Shown: positions 1 through 8,360 of the stretch, piece after piece
Layout: each line of letters begins with the position of its first letter
Numbering within the stretch: position 1 is the stretch's first letter
Origin: Amycolatopsis japonica
GTDB lineage: Bacteria; Actinomycetota; Actinomycetes; Mycobacteriales; Pseudonocardiaceae
DNA length: 64,000 nt
Direction: 5' to 3'
NCBI RefSeq assembly: GCF_000732925.1
Contig: NZ_CP008953.1
Span: 2,356,001-2,420,000 of the forward strand
Position numbers and translations under genes: made by a program
Notes under the pieces: generated by a model
Database searches by the model: none
The model's input: the letters and a program-made list of their open reading frames with translations, nothing else
What the model was told of the DNA's origin: nothing

Positions 1-678
1 GAACTTGACCGCGTCGCCGCCCGGGATCTCGCGCGGCCGGTAGCGGGCGCCGGTGGTGCGCGGCTCGCTGAGCCTGTCGACGCGGAAGGTGCGCCAGTCC
101 ACCCGGTCGAGATCCCACGCCACCAGATACCAGCGCCGTCCGAGTGAGACGAGCCGGTGCGGCTCGACCAGCCGCGCGGACTCCTCGCCGCCGCGTGCCG
201 CGTAGTCGAACTTCAGCCGCTCGTCGTCCCGGCACGCCTGCGCGATCACCGTCAGGCTGGCGGCGTTGACGCGAGGGCCCGTGACGGCCGCCGGAGTCGT
301 GTACGCCTGGAGCGCGTCGACCCGTCTGCGCAGCCGCGGCGGCATCACCTGGACGACCTTCGTCAGCGCCCGGACCGACGTCTCCTCGATGCCCTCCACC
401 GAACCGCTCGCCGCCGTCCGGAGGCCGACCGCGATCGCCACGGCCTCCTCGTCGTCCAGCAGCAGCGGCGGCATGACCGTGCCCGACCGAAGCTGGTAGC
501 CGCCCGCGACGCCGCGGCTCGCGTTGACCGGATAGCCCAGCTCGCGGAGCCGTTCGACGTCGCGCCGCAGCGTCCGTTCGCTCACTTCGAGCCTGTCGCT
601 CAGCTCGATCCCCGACCAGAAGCGGTGTGTCTGCAGAAGGGAGAGCAACCGCAGCATCCGCGCACTCGTGTTCGCCAT
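1..678 (-). CDS. WYL-domain DeoR/YafY-type transcriptional regulator (3' end cut by window)
   Basis: The 226 visible codons start at the ATG at 678. An N-terminal helix-turn-helix (about residues 5-55, core SERTLRRDVERLRELGYPV) is followed by a WYL domain whose visible part reaches YLVAWDLDRVDWRTFRVDR. WYL regulators bind DNA through the N-terminal domain and are thought to sense a ligand through the WYL domain. The gene is divergent from the drug-type exporter starting at 741, with a palindrome between them, so it probably controls that exporter. It is a close paralogue of the regulator at 62263-63231. The C-terminus lies outside the window. Confidence 0.9.
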   Translation of the reverse strand, partial: MANTSARMLRLLSLLQTHRFWSGIELSDRLEVSERTLRRDVERLRELGYPVNASRGVAGGYQLRSGTVMPPLLLDDEEAVAIAVGLRTAASGSVEGIEETSVRALTKVVQVMPPRLRRRVDALQAYTTPAAVTGPRVNAASLTVIAQACRDDERLKFDYAARGGEESARLVEPHRLVSLGRRWYLVAWDLDRVDWRTFRVDRLSEPRTTGARYRPREIPGGDAVKF

Positions 679-696
679 GAATCCAGGTTCGCTCGC

Positions 697-721
697 ATTC
701 CGGTCAGAAAGTGGCCGGAAT
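697..721. promoter_or_regulatory. Inverted-repeat operator between WYL regulator and MFS exporter
   Basis: ATTCCGG (697-703) and CCGGAAT (715-721) form a perfect 7-bp inverted repeat with an 11-nt spacer. Its core, 702-716, reads GGTCAGAAAGTGGCC and matches the 15-mer found before the epoxide hydrolases at 19684 and 63247. A TAGCGT hexamer at 728-733 sits 7 nt before the ATG at 741, consistent with a leaderless transcript. Binding by the WYL protein is inferred. Confidence 0.6.
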
Positions 722-740
722 TGACTTTAGCGTTGTTCCC

Positions 741-2186
741 ATGACGATGACACTGGACACCCCGAGTGGTGTGACCTCGGAAAACACGCCCTCGGCGAAG
801 CCGTACCGCTGGCGCTGGCCCGCGCTGTTCGTGATCCTGACCGGCTCGGTGATGGAACTGCTCGACATGACGGTCACGAGCATCGCCGGACCGGTCATGC
901 GGGCGTCGCTCGGCGGCGGCACGGCGATGATCCAGTGGCTCGGCGTGGCCTACACCCTCGCGATGGTGTCCGGTCTGCTCACCGGCGGACGGCTCGGCGA
1001 CATCTTCGGCCGCAAGCGCATGTTCCTGATCGGCGCGATCGGTTTCGTCGCCGGCTCGCTGTTCTGCGCGGTCGCGGTGAACCCCGAGATGATCATCACC
1101 GCACGGGTGGTGCAGGGCCTCTTCGGTGCCGCGATGGTGCCGCAGGGCCTCGGCATGATGAAGGAGATGTTCGCCGGCAAGGAACTCCAGTCCGCGTTCG
1201 GCATGTTCGGCCCGGTGATGGGGCTCGCCGCGGTCGGCGGCCCGATCCTCGCCGGCTGGCTGGTCGACGCGGATCTCTTCGGTACCGGCTGGCGGATGAT
1301 CTTCCTGATCAACCTCCCGATCGGCGCGCTGGCGGTACTCGCCGCGATCAAGTTCCTTCCCGAGTCCCGTCCCGGCGGTTCGCTCACCCTCGACATCCCC
1401 GGTGCGCTGCTCGCGACGACCGGCGCGCTGCTGATCGTCTTCCCGCTGGTGCAGGGGCGTGAGTACGGCTGGCCGCTGTGGACGTTCGCGATGATGGCCG
1501 CCGCGGTCGTGGTGTTCGGCGTGTTCGCGTGGTTCGAGAAGCGCAAGAGCCGCCGCGGCGGCGACCCGCTGGTCGAGCCGAGCCTGTTCCGCAAGCGCAG
1601 CTTCCTCGCCGGGATGGCGACCGGGACGATCTACTTCGCGGCGTTCTCCGGCTTCGGTCTGGTCTTCACGCTGTATCTGCAGCTCGGGCTCGGTTTCTCG
1701 CCGCTCAAGGCCGGGCTGACCGGGGTGCCGATGTCGCTGGGGATGATCGTCGGGATGGGCCTCGTGCAGGCGGTGCGCAAGCACGGCCGCAAGGTGCTGC
1801 ACACCGGTGCGCTGATCATGACCGCCGGAGTGATCGCCCTGCTGCTGCTCCTCGGCCCGGAGACGGGTCCGTGGCAGATCGCGCCGGCGTTGCTGGTGGT
1901 CGGGATCGGCTCCGGGCTGATCATGGGGCCGTACTTCGAGATCGCCCTGTCCGGAGTGGAGCCGGCCGAGGCCGGATCGGCGTCGGGCGCGCTGACCTCG
2001 CTCCAGCAGGTCGGCGGCGCGCTGGGGCTCGCGTTGCTGGGCACGGTGTTCTTCGACGCGGGGACCGCCGACCCGACCGCCGCCGCCCAGCGGACGTTCT
2101 GGGTGGTCGCGGTGATGGTGGTGCTCACCTTCGCGGTCGGGTTCCTGCTGCCGAAGCGGATCCGCGACGTAGAGTCGGCCGGGTAG
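741..2186 (+). CDS. MFS exporter, DHA2 (EmrB/QacA) type
   Basis: A 481-residue polytopic membrane protein with about 14 hydrophobic segments, the size and layout of proton-driven DHA2 multidrug exporters. The loop after the second segment carries GGRLGDIFGRKRM, the MFS motif A. An in-frame GTG exists at 711, but it lies inside the operator; the ATG at 741 follows a TAGCGT box by 7 nt, the same spacing as two other promoters in the window, so I chose 741. Neighbouring WYL regulator suggests ligand-induced efflux. The substrate cannot be read from the sequence. Confidence 0.9.
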   Translation: MTMTLDTPSGVTSENTPSAKPYRWRWPALFVILTGSVMELLDMTVTSIAGPVMRASLGGGTAMIQWLGVAYTLAMVSGLLTGGRLGDIFGRKRMFLIGAIGFVAGSLFCAVAVNPEMIITARVVQGLFGAAMVPQGLGMMKEMFAGKELQSAFGMFGPVMGLAAVGGPILAGWLVDADLFGTGWRMIFLINLPIGALAVLAAIKFLPESRPGGSLTLDIPGALLATTGALLIVFPLVQGREYGWPLWTFAMMAAAVVVFGVFAWFEKRKSRRGGDPLVEPSLFRKRSFLAGMATGTIYFAAFSGFGLVFTLYLQLGLGFSPLKAGLTGVPMSLGMIVGMGLVQAVRKHGRKVLHTGALIMTAGVIALLLLLGPETGPWQIAPALLVVGIGSGLIMGPYFEIALSGVEPAEAGSASGALTSLQQVGGALGLALLGTVFFDAGTADPTAAAQRTFWVVAVMVVLTFAVGFLLPKRIRDVESAG

Positions 2187-2207
2187 GCGATCGAGCTGGG
2201 AGGCCGC

Positions 2208-3089
2208 GTGGCTGGGACCGGGTACTTCACATCCGTCGAAGACGTGACGGCGAAGCTCGCCGACACCGGCTACCTGGCCTCCGCGGCCGTCGCCACCACG
2301 GTGTTCCTCGCGGACGCCCTCGGCAAGCCGTTGCTGATCGAGGGCCCCGCGGGGGTCGGCAAGACCGAGCTGGCGAAGGCGGTCGCGCAGGCGAGCGGCT
2401 CCCGGCTCGTGCGGCTGCAGTGCTACGAAGGCGTCGACGAGTCCCGCGCGCTGTACGAGTGGAACCACGCGAAGCAGCTTCTCCGGATCACCGCCGGAAA
2501 GGACGAGACGTGGGACGAAGCCCGCAACGACATCTTCGGTGAAGAGTTCCTGCTGGCCAGGCCGCTGCTGACGGCGATCAAGGGCGACGAGCCGACCGTC
2601 CTGCTCATCGACGAGACCGACAAGGCCGACGTCGAGATCGAAGGGCTGTTGCTGGAGGTGCTCGGCGACTTCCAGATCACCGTCCCGGAGCTCGGCACCA
2701 TCACCGCCGGGCGCAAACCGTTCGTGGTGCTGACCTCCAACGCGACGCGGGAGCTGTCGGAGGCGTTGCGGCGCCGGTGCCTGTTCCTGCACATCGACTT
2801 CCCCGACGCGGCGCTGGAGCAGCGCATCGTGCGGCTCAAGGTGCCGGGCGTCGACGACGCGCTCGCCGCGTCCGTGGTCAAGGTGATCACCGCGTTGCGG
2901 GCGATGGAGCTGCGGAAGGCGCCGTCGGTCGCCGAGACCATCGACTGGGCGCGGACCCTGCTGGCGCTCGGCGCGGACAGCCTCGGCGAGGACGTCGTCC
3001 GCGCGAGCCTCGGCGTCATCCTCAAACACCAGGACGACGTCGTGAAGGCGGACGCACGGCTGGAACTCGGCAAGGTCCTCGACTCGTGA
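2208..3089 (+). CDS. MoxR-family AAA+ ATPase
   Basis: A 293-residue AAA+ protein with Walker A GPAGVGKT at residues 46-53 and Walker B VLLIDETDKAD near residue 125, plus the arginine-rich sensor region SEALRRRCLFLHIDFPD typical of MoxR proteins. MoxR ATPases work as chaperones that activate or insert metal cofactors into partners, usually with a VWA protein. The GTG start at 2208 follows the ribosome site GGGAGG. Its stop overlaps the start of the VWA gene by two bases, so the pair is translationally coupled. The client is not encoded next to it. Confidence 0.92.
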   Translation: MAGTGYFTSVEDVTAKLADTGYLASAAVATTVFLADALGKPLLIEGPAGVGKTELAKAVAQASGSRLVRLQCYEGVDESRALYEWNHAKQLLRITAGKDETWDEARNDIFGEEFLLARPLLTAIKGDEPTVLLIDETDKADVEIEGLLLEVLGDFQITVPELGTITAGRKPFVVLTSNATRELSEALRRRCLFLHIDFPDAALEQRIVRLKVPGVDDALAASVVKVITALRAMELRKAPSVAETIDWARTLLALGADSLGEDVVRASLGVILKHQDDVVKADARLELGKVLDS

Positions 3090-4438
3090 GCGGCGTGCCG
3101 GGCAGGCTCGTCGAATTCGTGGAAGCGTTGCGGGAACACGGAATCCCGGCGGGGCCCAGTGAGACGGTCGACGCCGCCGCGGCACTGGAAGTGCTGGGCC
3201 TCGACTCCCGCGAGCAGATGCGGGAAGGGCTCGCGGCGGCGCTCGTCCGGCGCGGCGGCCAGCGCGCGGTGTTCGACGCGACCTTCGACATCTACTTCCC
3301 GCTTGGCGTCGGCGCGCCGTCGCAGGACCCCGTCGACGATCTGGCGGCGCTGCGCGACCGGCTCGCCACGGCGCTCGCGGCGAACGACCAGCCGGAACTG
3401 ACGCAGCTGGCCGGGCTCGCCGTCGACATGCTGGGGGAGTACGGCGGCACGGCGGGCAGCGGCGGCTGGTCGGCGCATCAGACGCTCGAACGGCTTCAGC
3501 CGCAGACCCTCGTGGTCCGCGTGCTCGAAGCGATCCGCGCCGGTTCGCCGCCAGAGGATTTCACCGACCGGCTGGACCGCGACGACGTCCGGCGCCGCGT
3601 CGAGGGTTTCCGCGGTCTCGTGCGGACCGAGGCACGGCGGCGCGTGGCGGAAGTCCGTGGCAGGGAACGGGTTTCGCGGCATGCCGTGCCACCCGCCGCC
3701 GACCGCGTCGACTTCCTGCTCGCCAGCCGGGCGCAACTCGCCGAACTCCGCCGGGTCGTGCAGCCGTTGTCACGCAAGCTCGCCACCCGGCTGGCCGCGC
3801 GGCGACGGCGGCACGCGCGCGGGCACATCGACCTGCGGCGGACACTGCGGCGCTCGCTGTCCACCGGCGGCGTCCCGATGCGGCCGTCGTACCGGCGGCA
3901 CCGGCCGGGAAGGCCGGAAATCGTGCTGCTGTGCGACATGTCGGGCTCGGTGGCCGGTTTCGCGAACTTCACCATGCTGCTGGTGCAGGCCCTGCGTGAC
4001 CAGTTCAGCAAGGTGCGGGTGTTCGCGTTCATCGACGCCTGCGACGAGATCACCCACCTCGTCGACACCGGCGCCGCCGATCCCGAAGACCTCGGTGCGC
4101 GCATCCTCGCCGACGCGGAGCTGACCCGGTGGGACGGGCACAGCGATTACGGGCACGCGCTCGGCGAGTTCGTCGAGCGCTACTCGGACGCGGTGGGCCC
4201 CAGGACGTCCATGCTCATCCTCGGTGACGCGAGGACCAACGGCGGCGACCCGAACCTCGACGCGGTCCGCGGGATCGCTTCCGCGGCAAGGCATACGTAC
4301 TGGCTCAACCCGGAGCGGACCGCGCTCTGGTCCACCGGCGACTCCGAGGCGCACGCGTACGCGGAGGTCGTCGAGATGTACGAATGCCGGAACGTGCACC
4401 AGCTGACCCGGCTGGTCACGCGGCTGTTGCCCGCCTAG
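3086..4438 (+). CDS. VWA-domain CoxE-like protein, MoxR partner
   Basis: The 450-residue product has an N-terminal variable region and a C-terminal von Willebrand A domain whose MIDAS motif D-M-S-G-S begins at residue 284 (CDMSGSVAG). The later TRWDGHSDYGHAL and GDARTNGGDP segments fit the CoxE-like VWA family. Start is the GTG at 3086, overlapping the MoxR stop. MoxR plus CoxE-like pairs mature large enzymes such as CO dehydrogenase or nitric-oxide reductase, but no such enzyme is nearby. The stop codon shares CTAG with the convergent lytic transglycosylase. Confidence 0.9.
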   Translation: MSGVPGRLVEFVEALREHGIPAGPSETVDAAAALEVLGLDSREQMREGLAAALVRRGGQRAVFDATFDIYFPLGVGAPSQDPVDDLAALRDRLATALAANDQPELTQLAGLAVDMLGEYGGTAGSGGWSAHQTLERLQPQTLVVRVLEAIRAGSPPEDFTDRLDRDDVRRRVEGFRGLVRTEARRRVAEVRGRERVSRHAVPPAADRVDFLLASRAQLAELRRVVQPLSRKLATRLAARRRRHARGHIDLRRTLRRSLSTGGVPMRPSYRRHRPGRPEIVLLCDMSGSVAGFANFTMLLVQALRDQFSKVRVFAFIDACDEITHLVDTGAADPEDLGARILADAELTRWDGHSDYGHALGEFVERYSDAVGPRTSMLILGDARTNGGDPNLDAVRGIASAARHTYWLNPERTALWSTGDSEAHAYAEVVEMYECRNVHQLTRLVTRLLPA

Positions 4439-5223
4439 GGCTTCAGCGCGGCTTTCCCATAGGCGTCGGCGTTGCTGAACACTTCCTGCCCGTACTGGGT
4501 GGAGTTGTTGTAGGTCAGCACCGCGGTCCACCAGCCGGAGGGATCGCCGAGGTCGCCGCCCCGCGCGCACATGTACCGCGCGGTCGTCAGCGCCGCGTCG
4601 TCGATGTTCTGCGGGTCCGGCGCGGCGCCGTCACCGCTCGCGCGGACGCCGTACCGCTTCCAGGTGGCGGGCAGGAACTGCATCGGCCCGACCGCGCGGT
4701 CCCATTTCGGGTCGCCGTCGAGCGCGCCCTTGTCGGTGTCGACGACCGCCAGCACACCGGGGGAGCCGTCGAGCGGGATGCCGATGATCGGCGGCGTCAC
4801 GATGCCGTCCTCACCGGCGCGGGAACCGTCGTGCCGGGCGTGCTGGGACTCGGTGCGCCCGATCCCGGCGATGGTCGCCCAGGTGATCTCGCAACGCGGA
4901 GTGGTCTTCGCGGTCTTCTCGGCCGCGTTCACGTACGCCCGCAGCGTGCGCGAAGGGATGTCCGTGTTCTCCGACACCTTCGCGATCCAGGCGTCCTTCG
5001 CGGGCTCCGCGGGCAGCGGTCCGGCGTCACCGGGGATCGCCGAACGTGGGGCGGGCTTGAGCGAGGGGACCACGAATTCCGGTTTGACCGGCACCGGCTC
5101 ACGGTCGTTGAGGCTGATCACGACCCAGACGGCACCGGCGACCAAGGCGCCCACGACCAGCAGAACGAGCATCACGCAGCCACGCGGGCCGCGTTTCGGG
5201 GGCGGCTGCTGCCACTGATCCAT
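4435..5223 (-). CDS. Membrane-anchored lytic transglycosylase
   Basis: The predicted 262-residue protein has one hydrophobic anchor near the N-terminus (CVMLVLLVVGALVAGAVWVV) and an extracytoplasmic lytic transglycosylase domain. Visible SLT-type signatures are GIGRTESQHARH, with the likely catalytic glutamate, VGPMQFLPATWKRYG, and the closing AVLTYNNSTQYGQEV. It probably cuts peptidoglycan outside the membrane, like MltB-type enzymes of actinomycetes. Start is uncertain: ATG at 5223 is used here, but GTG at 5256 would add 11 residues. Neither has a strong ribosome site. Confidence 0.88.
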   Translation of the reverse strand: MDQWQQPPPKRGPRGCVMLVLLVVGALVAGAVWVVISLNDREPVPVKPEFVVPSLKPAPRSAIPGDAGPLPAEPAKDAWIAKVSENTDIPSRTLRAYVNAAEKTAKTTPRCEITWATIAGIGRTESQHARHDGSRAGEDGIVTPPIIGIPLDGSPGVLAVVDTDKGALDGDPKWDRAVGPMQFLPATWKRYGVRASGDGAAPDPQNIDDAALTTARYMCARGGDLGDPSGWWTAVLTYNNSTQYGQEVFSNADAYGKAALKP

Positions 5224-5334
5224 CAGGTCCAGGGTCGAAGGGGACGAAGCGGTCACCGGTTCCACGGTACGTGACGAATGTGGAGAACTTGTGTGGCCCG
5301 CCGTCCGGGTGATGCGGGCCACGACCCGCATTTC

Positions 5335-5382
5335 GTCCTCTGAATGCGGTCCTTGCGCGTGCAACTACCGCAAGTAGAGGAC
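5335..5382. repeat. Imperfect long palindromic repeat, copy A
   Basis: Arms 5335-5356 (begins GTCCTCTGAATGCGG) and 5361-5382 (ends TAGAGGAC) can pair with about five mismatches. The left arm is nearly identical to that of the better-preserved hairpin at 6969-7016, and the two copies flank the GH5 gene. It lies between divergent genes, so it is not placed as a terminator. The rest of 5224-5530 holds only the palindrome at 5453-5471. Confidence 0.7.
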
Positions 5383-5452
5383 CGACTGCGGGGCGCGATC
5401 GCCCCCTTTGCCCTGTTGACAGCGCTTCATCCCGATGGTGAGACTAGTCCGC

Positions 5453-5471
5453 GTTAGGAAGGTTTCTTAAC
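5453..5471. promoter_or_regulatory. Candidate operator before secreted GH5 gene
   Basis: GTTAGGAA (5453-5460), GGT, TTCTTAAC (5464-5471): an inverted repeat with one mismatch and a 3-nt spacer. The same element occurs as a perfect copy (46159-46177) just before the secreted alkaline phosphatase. Shared position before two exported hydrolases suggests a common regulator, which I cannot identify. Confidence 0.5.
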
Positions 5472-5530
5472 AAGGGCTCGCCGCGCCCCTGCTCCACGGA
5501 ACGCAACGATGCTTCTGAAGGAGGCACAAA

Positions 5531-6955
5531 GTGGTACGCCCAAGATGGCGGGCGGCGCTGGTCACGGTGCTCGCGGCCGCCTCGGTCCCGATCTCCGCCC
5601 AGGCCGCTTCCGCGGCTCCCGTCCTGTACGAATCCGAGGACGCGACGATCTCGCGCGGCGTGGTCGAAGCCAATCACACCGGCTTCACCGGATCCGGCTT
5701 CGTCAACTACGACAACGTCACCGGTAGCTACGTCGAGTACACCGTCAACGCGGCGCAGGCGGGGCAGCACACGCTGACCTTCCGCTACGCCAACGGCACC
5801 ACGGTCAACCGCCCGCTCGACATCACCGTCAACGGCTCCCTCGCCGTCGACGACCTCGGGTTCGCCGGCACCGGCGCGTGGACGACCTGGCGCACCGTCA
5901 CCACCACGGTGAACCTCGCCGCGGGCAGCAACAAGATCCGCACCACCGCCGTCACGGCGAACGGCGGCCCCAACGCGGACTCGCTGTCGGTCGAAGGCGG
6001 TGGCGGTTCGAACACCGGGACACCGGTGTCCATCAACGGAAAGCTCCACGTCTGCGGCGTCAAACTCTGCAACCAGTACGGCAAGCCCATCCAGCTGCGG
6101 GGCATGAGCACGCACGGGATCCAGTGGTACAGCCAGTGTGTGAAGACCGCTTCGCTGGACGCGCTGGCCAACGACTGGAAGGCCGACATCCTGCGGGTCG
6201 CCATGTACATCCAGGACGACGGCTACGAGAGCAACCCACGCAAGTTCACCGACATGGTGCACAACTACATCGAAGAGGCGACGAAACGCGGGATGTACGT
6301 CCTCGTCGACTGGCACCAGCTCGACCCCGGTGACCCGAACGAGAACACCGACCTGGCCAAGACGTTCTTCGCCGAGATCGCCCAGCGGCACAAGGACAAG
6401 GTCAACATCATCTACGACGTCGCGAACGAGCCCAACGGCGTCAGCTGGGCGGACGTGAAGCGTTACGCCGAGGAGGTCATCCCGGTGATCCGCGCCCAGG
6501 ACCCGGACAGCGTCGTCCTCCTCGGTACGCACGGTTGGTCGACCTTCGGCATCTCCGACGGCCGCGACGAGAACGACATCCTGGACAACCCGGTGAACGC
6601 GACCAACATCATGTACACGTTCCACTTCTACGCGGCGTCGCACCAGGACGAGCATTACGACGCGCTGGCGCGGACCGCCGACAAGATCCCGGTGTTCGTC
6701 ACGGAATTCGGCACCCAGACCTACACGGGTGACGGCGGGAACGACTTCACGTACTCGCAGAAGTACCTGGATCTGCTGGCCGCCAAGAAGATCGGCTGGA
6801 CGAACTGGAACTTCTCCGACGACTTCCGCTCCGGTGCCGTGTTCAAGACCGGAACCTGCGCCGGGAACTCCTTCACCGGCACTTCGATGCTGAAGCCCGC
6901 CGGTGTCTGGGTGCGGGACCGCATCCGCACGCCGGACGACTTCCCGACCGGCTGA
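5531..6955 (+). CDS. Secreted glycoside hydrolase family 5 (endoglucanase type) with N-terminal CBM6/35-like module
   Basis: A 474-residue exported enzyme. Residues 1-29 are a signal peptide ending ASAAP. Residues about 30-155 form a CBM6/CBM35-like beta-sandwich (YESEDATISRG, GSYVEYTV, PNADSLSVEG). After a short glycine/serine linker comes the GH5 barrel, with the acid/base glutamate at about residue 300 (VANEPNG) and the nucleophile at about 392 (VTEFGTQ). It should hydrolyse beta-1,4-glucan or a related polysaccharide outside the cell. The GTG start follows GAAGGAGG. It is a single-gene unit preceded by the 5453-5471 palindrome. Confidence 0.93.
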   Translation: MVRPRWRAALVTVLAAASVPISAQAASAAPVLYESEDATISRGVVEANHTGFTGSGFVNYDNVTGSYVEYTVNAAQAGQHTLTFRYANGTTVNRPLDITVNGSLAVDDLGFAGTGAWTTWRTVTTTVNLAAGSNKIRTTAVTANGGPNADSLSVEGGGGSNTGTPVSINGKLHVCGVKLCNQYGKPIQLRGMSTHGIQWYSQCVKTASLDALANDWKADILRVAMYIQDDGYESNPRKFTDMVHNYIEEATKRGMYVLVDWHQLDPGDPNENTDLAKTFFAEIAQRHKDKVNIIYDVANEPNGVSWADVKRYAEEVIPVIRAQDPDSVVLLGTHGWSTFGISDGRDENDILDNPVNATNIMYTFHFYAASHQDEHYDALARTADKIPVFVTEFGTQTYTGDGGNDFTYSQKYLDLLAAKKIGWTNWNFSDDFRSGAVFKTGTCAGNSFTGTSMLKPAGVWVRDRIRTPDDFPTG

Positions 6956-6968
6956 CCCCTCGCGTTTC

Positions 6969-7016
6969 GTCCTCTGGATGCGGTACTTGCACGCGCAAGT
7001 ACCGCATTCAGAGGAC
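6969..7016. repeat. Long palindromic repeat, copy B
   Basis: Arms 6969-6990 and 6995-7016 form a 22-bp stem with a single G-T mismatch around a 4-nt loop (ACGC). It sits between the convergent ends of the GH5 and deaminase genes, where it could also stop transcription from both sides. No run of T follows. Its left arm matches copy A at 5335. Confidence 0.85.
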
Positions 7017-7024
7017 TAATTGCG

Positions 7025-7999
7025 TCAGGTGAGCCAGGCGTCGATCTCCGCGTGGAGGGAGCGCTTGAGCTCGGCGGGCGCGAAGGACGCGTCGACGGAC
7101 GCGCGGGCGAGCCCGGCGAGCGCGTGATCGTGGTAGGCGTACGCCTCCCGGGTGCGCAGGAACTCGTCGGTCAGCGTCGTTCCGGTGATCGACGGGACGT
7201 CGGTGCTGAGGGTGACCACGAGCCCGGCGTCGACCAGCCGGGGGAGCGGGTGCTCCTCGAACGACGGCACGAGCCCGAGCGTCACGTTCGACGAGGGGCA
7301 GACCTCCAGCGCGATTCCGCGTTCCCGCACTTCGGCGACCAGCGCGAGATCCTCCAGGATCCGGATGCCGTGGCCGATCCGTTCGCTGTGCCCGACTTCC
7401 AATGCCTCGCGGATGCTGGCCGGGCCGGCGTCCTCCCCGGCGTGGTGGATCAGGTGCAGCCCGGCCTCCTCGGCCTCGTCGCAGATCCCGGCGAACGGCG
7501 CGAGCGGGTACTTCTCCTCGCCGGCGAGCCCGATCGCGAACACCCCGTCCGGGGCGTACCGGCGGGCGAGATCGAGGGTGAGCCGGGCACGTTCGACCGG
7601 ACGGCGGCGCGAATGGTCCAGGATCACCCGCCAGTGGAGCCCGTGTTCGGCGGCGCCCGCCGACAGTCCTTTGAGGACGGACTCCAGCGGCATGTCCGGC
7701 TCGCCCAGCCGTTCGCCGTGCGAAGCCGCCGTGAAGGTGACTTCGGCGTAGCGGACGCCGTCCGCGACCTGGTCCTCGCAGAACTCGCGGGCCACCCGTT
7801 CGAAGTCCTCCGGTCTCCGCAGGCAGGACCGGATCAGCCCGTTGTAGTCACCGAACGCGCGGAATCCGTCGAACACGGGTTGTTCCACGGGGACGGCGAT
7901 GCCGTTCGCCTCGCCGATGTCACGGAGCGTGTCCGGCCGGATGGTGCTTTCGAGGTGGACGTGCAGATGGGCCTTGGGCAGCAGCGAAAGATCCCGCAT
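7025..7999 (-). CDS. Adenosine deaminase-like amidohydrolase
   Basis: A 324-residue metal-dependent hydrolase of the adenosine/adenine deaminase superfamily. It shows the metal-binding KAHLHVHLEST near the N-terminus, HHAGEDAG in the middle, CPSSNVTLG, and the late STDVPSITG. In adenosine deaminase the last site is normally DDP, the first Asp binding metal and the second the purine; here the second Asp is Val. A different substrate, or another 6-aminopurine-like compound, is therefore possible. I chose the ATG at 7999 because the HLHVH motif then falls at the usual distance; a longer reading frame exists upstream. Confidence 0.85.
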   Translation of the reverse strand: MRDLSLLPKAHLHVHLESTIRPDTLRDIGEANGIAVPVEQPVFDGFRAFGDYNGLIRSCLRRPEDFERVAREFCEDQVADGVRYAEVTFTAASHGERLGEPDMPLESVLKGLSAGAAEHGLHWRVILDHSRRRPVERARLTLDLARRYAPDGVFAIGLAGEEKYPLAPFAGICDEAEEAGLHLIHHAGEDAGPASIREALEVGHSERIGHGIRILEDLALVAEVRERGIALEVCPSSNVTLGLVPSFEEHPLPRLVDAGLVVTLSTDVPSITGTTLTDEFLRTREAYAYHDHALAGLARASVDASFAPAELKRSLHAEIDAWLT

Positions 8000-8141
8000 G
8001 AGCACGAATTTAGTGGTCGTGACCGTCGGCGCGCGCCCCGTTTTCCGGCGGAATGAGTGATTCGGCTCGCCGCGGGGAACCCAGGAGCCATCACCGGTCG
8101 TTGAGCAGGACAACCAGACGACCCCGACGAAAGGGACCACC

Positions 8142-8360
8142 GTGGCTCTACTGCGGAAGTTGACCGCCCTGGCCGGCACCGCCACGGCCGTGCGCGCCTA
8201 CGTGCGGAAGAACCCCGAGAAGGTCTCCAAGGCCGTGAACAAGGCCGCGACCTTCGTCGACCACAAGACCAAGGGCAAGTACCACAGCCAGATCGACGGC
8301 GCGGTGCGCAAGGTCGACGGGATGACCGGACGCCCGCCGCACCGCCCCTACGAGCACTAG
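8142..8360 (+). CDS. Small MT0933/Rv0909-type antitoxin-family protein
   Basis: A basic, 72-residue protein with the pattern [27 protein letters not shown] typical of the MT0933 (Rv0909) family, which is annotated as an antitoxin in Mycobacterium. No plausible toxin gene lies next to it: the divergent upstream gene is a deaminase and the downstream gene is recQ on the other strand. A toxin-antitoxin role is therefore doubtful here. GTG start at 8142. Its stop overlaps the recQ stop (CTAG). Confidence 0.8.
   Translation: MALLRKLTALAGTATAVRAYVRKNPEKVSKAVNKAATFVDHKTKGKYHSQIDGAVRKVDGMTGRPPHRPYEH

Noticed and set aside
600..3185. 861-codon minus-strand frame
   Set aside because: It is antisense to the exporter and MoxR genes, has low-complexity Arg/His/Gly/Ala composition and no domain; an effect of GC-rich codons.
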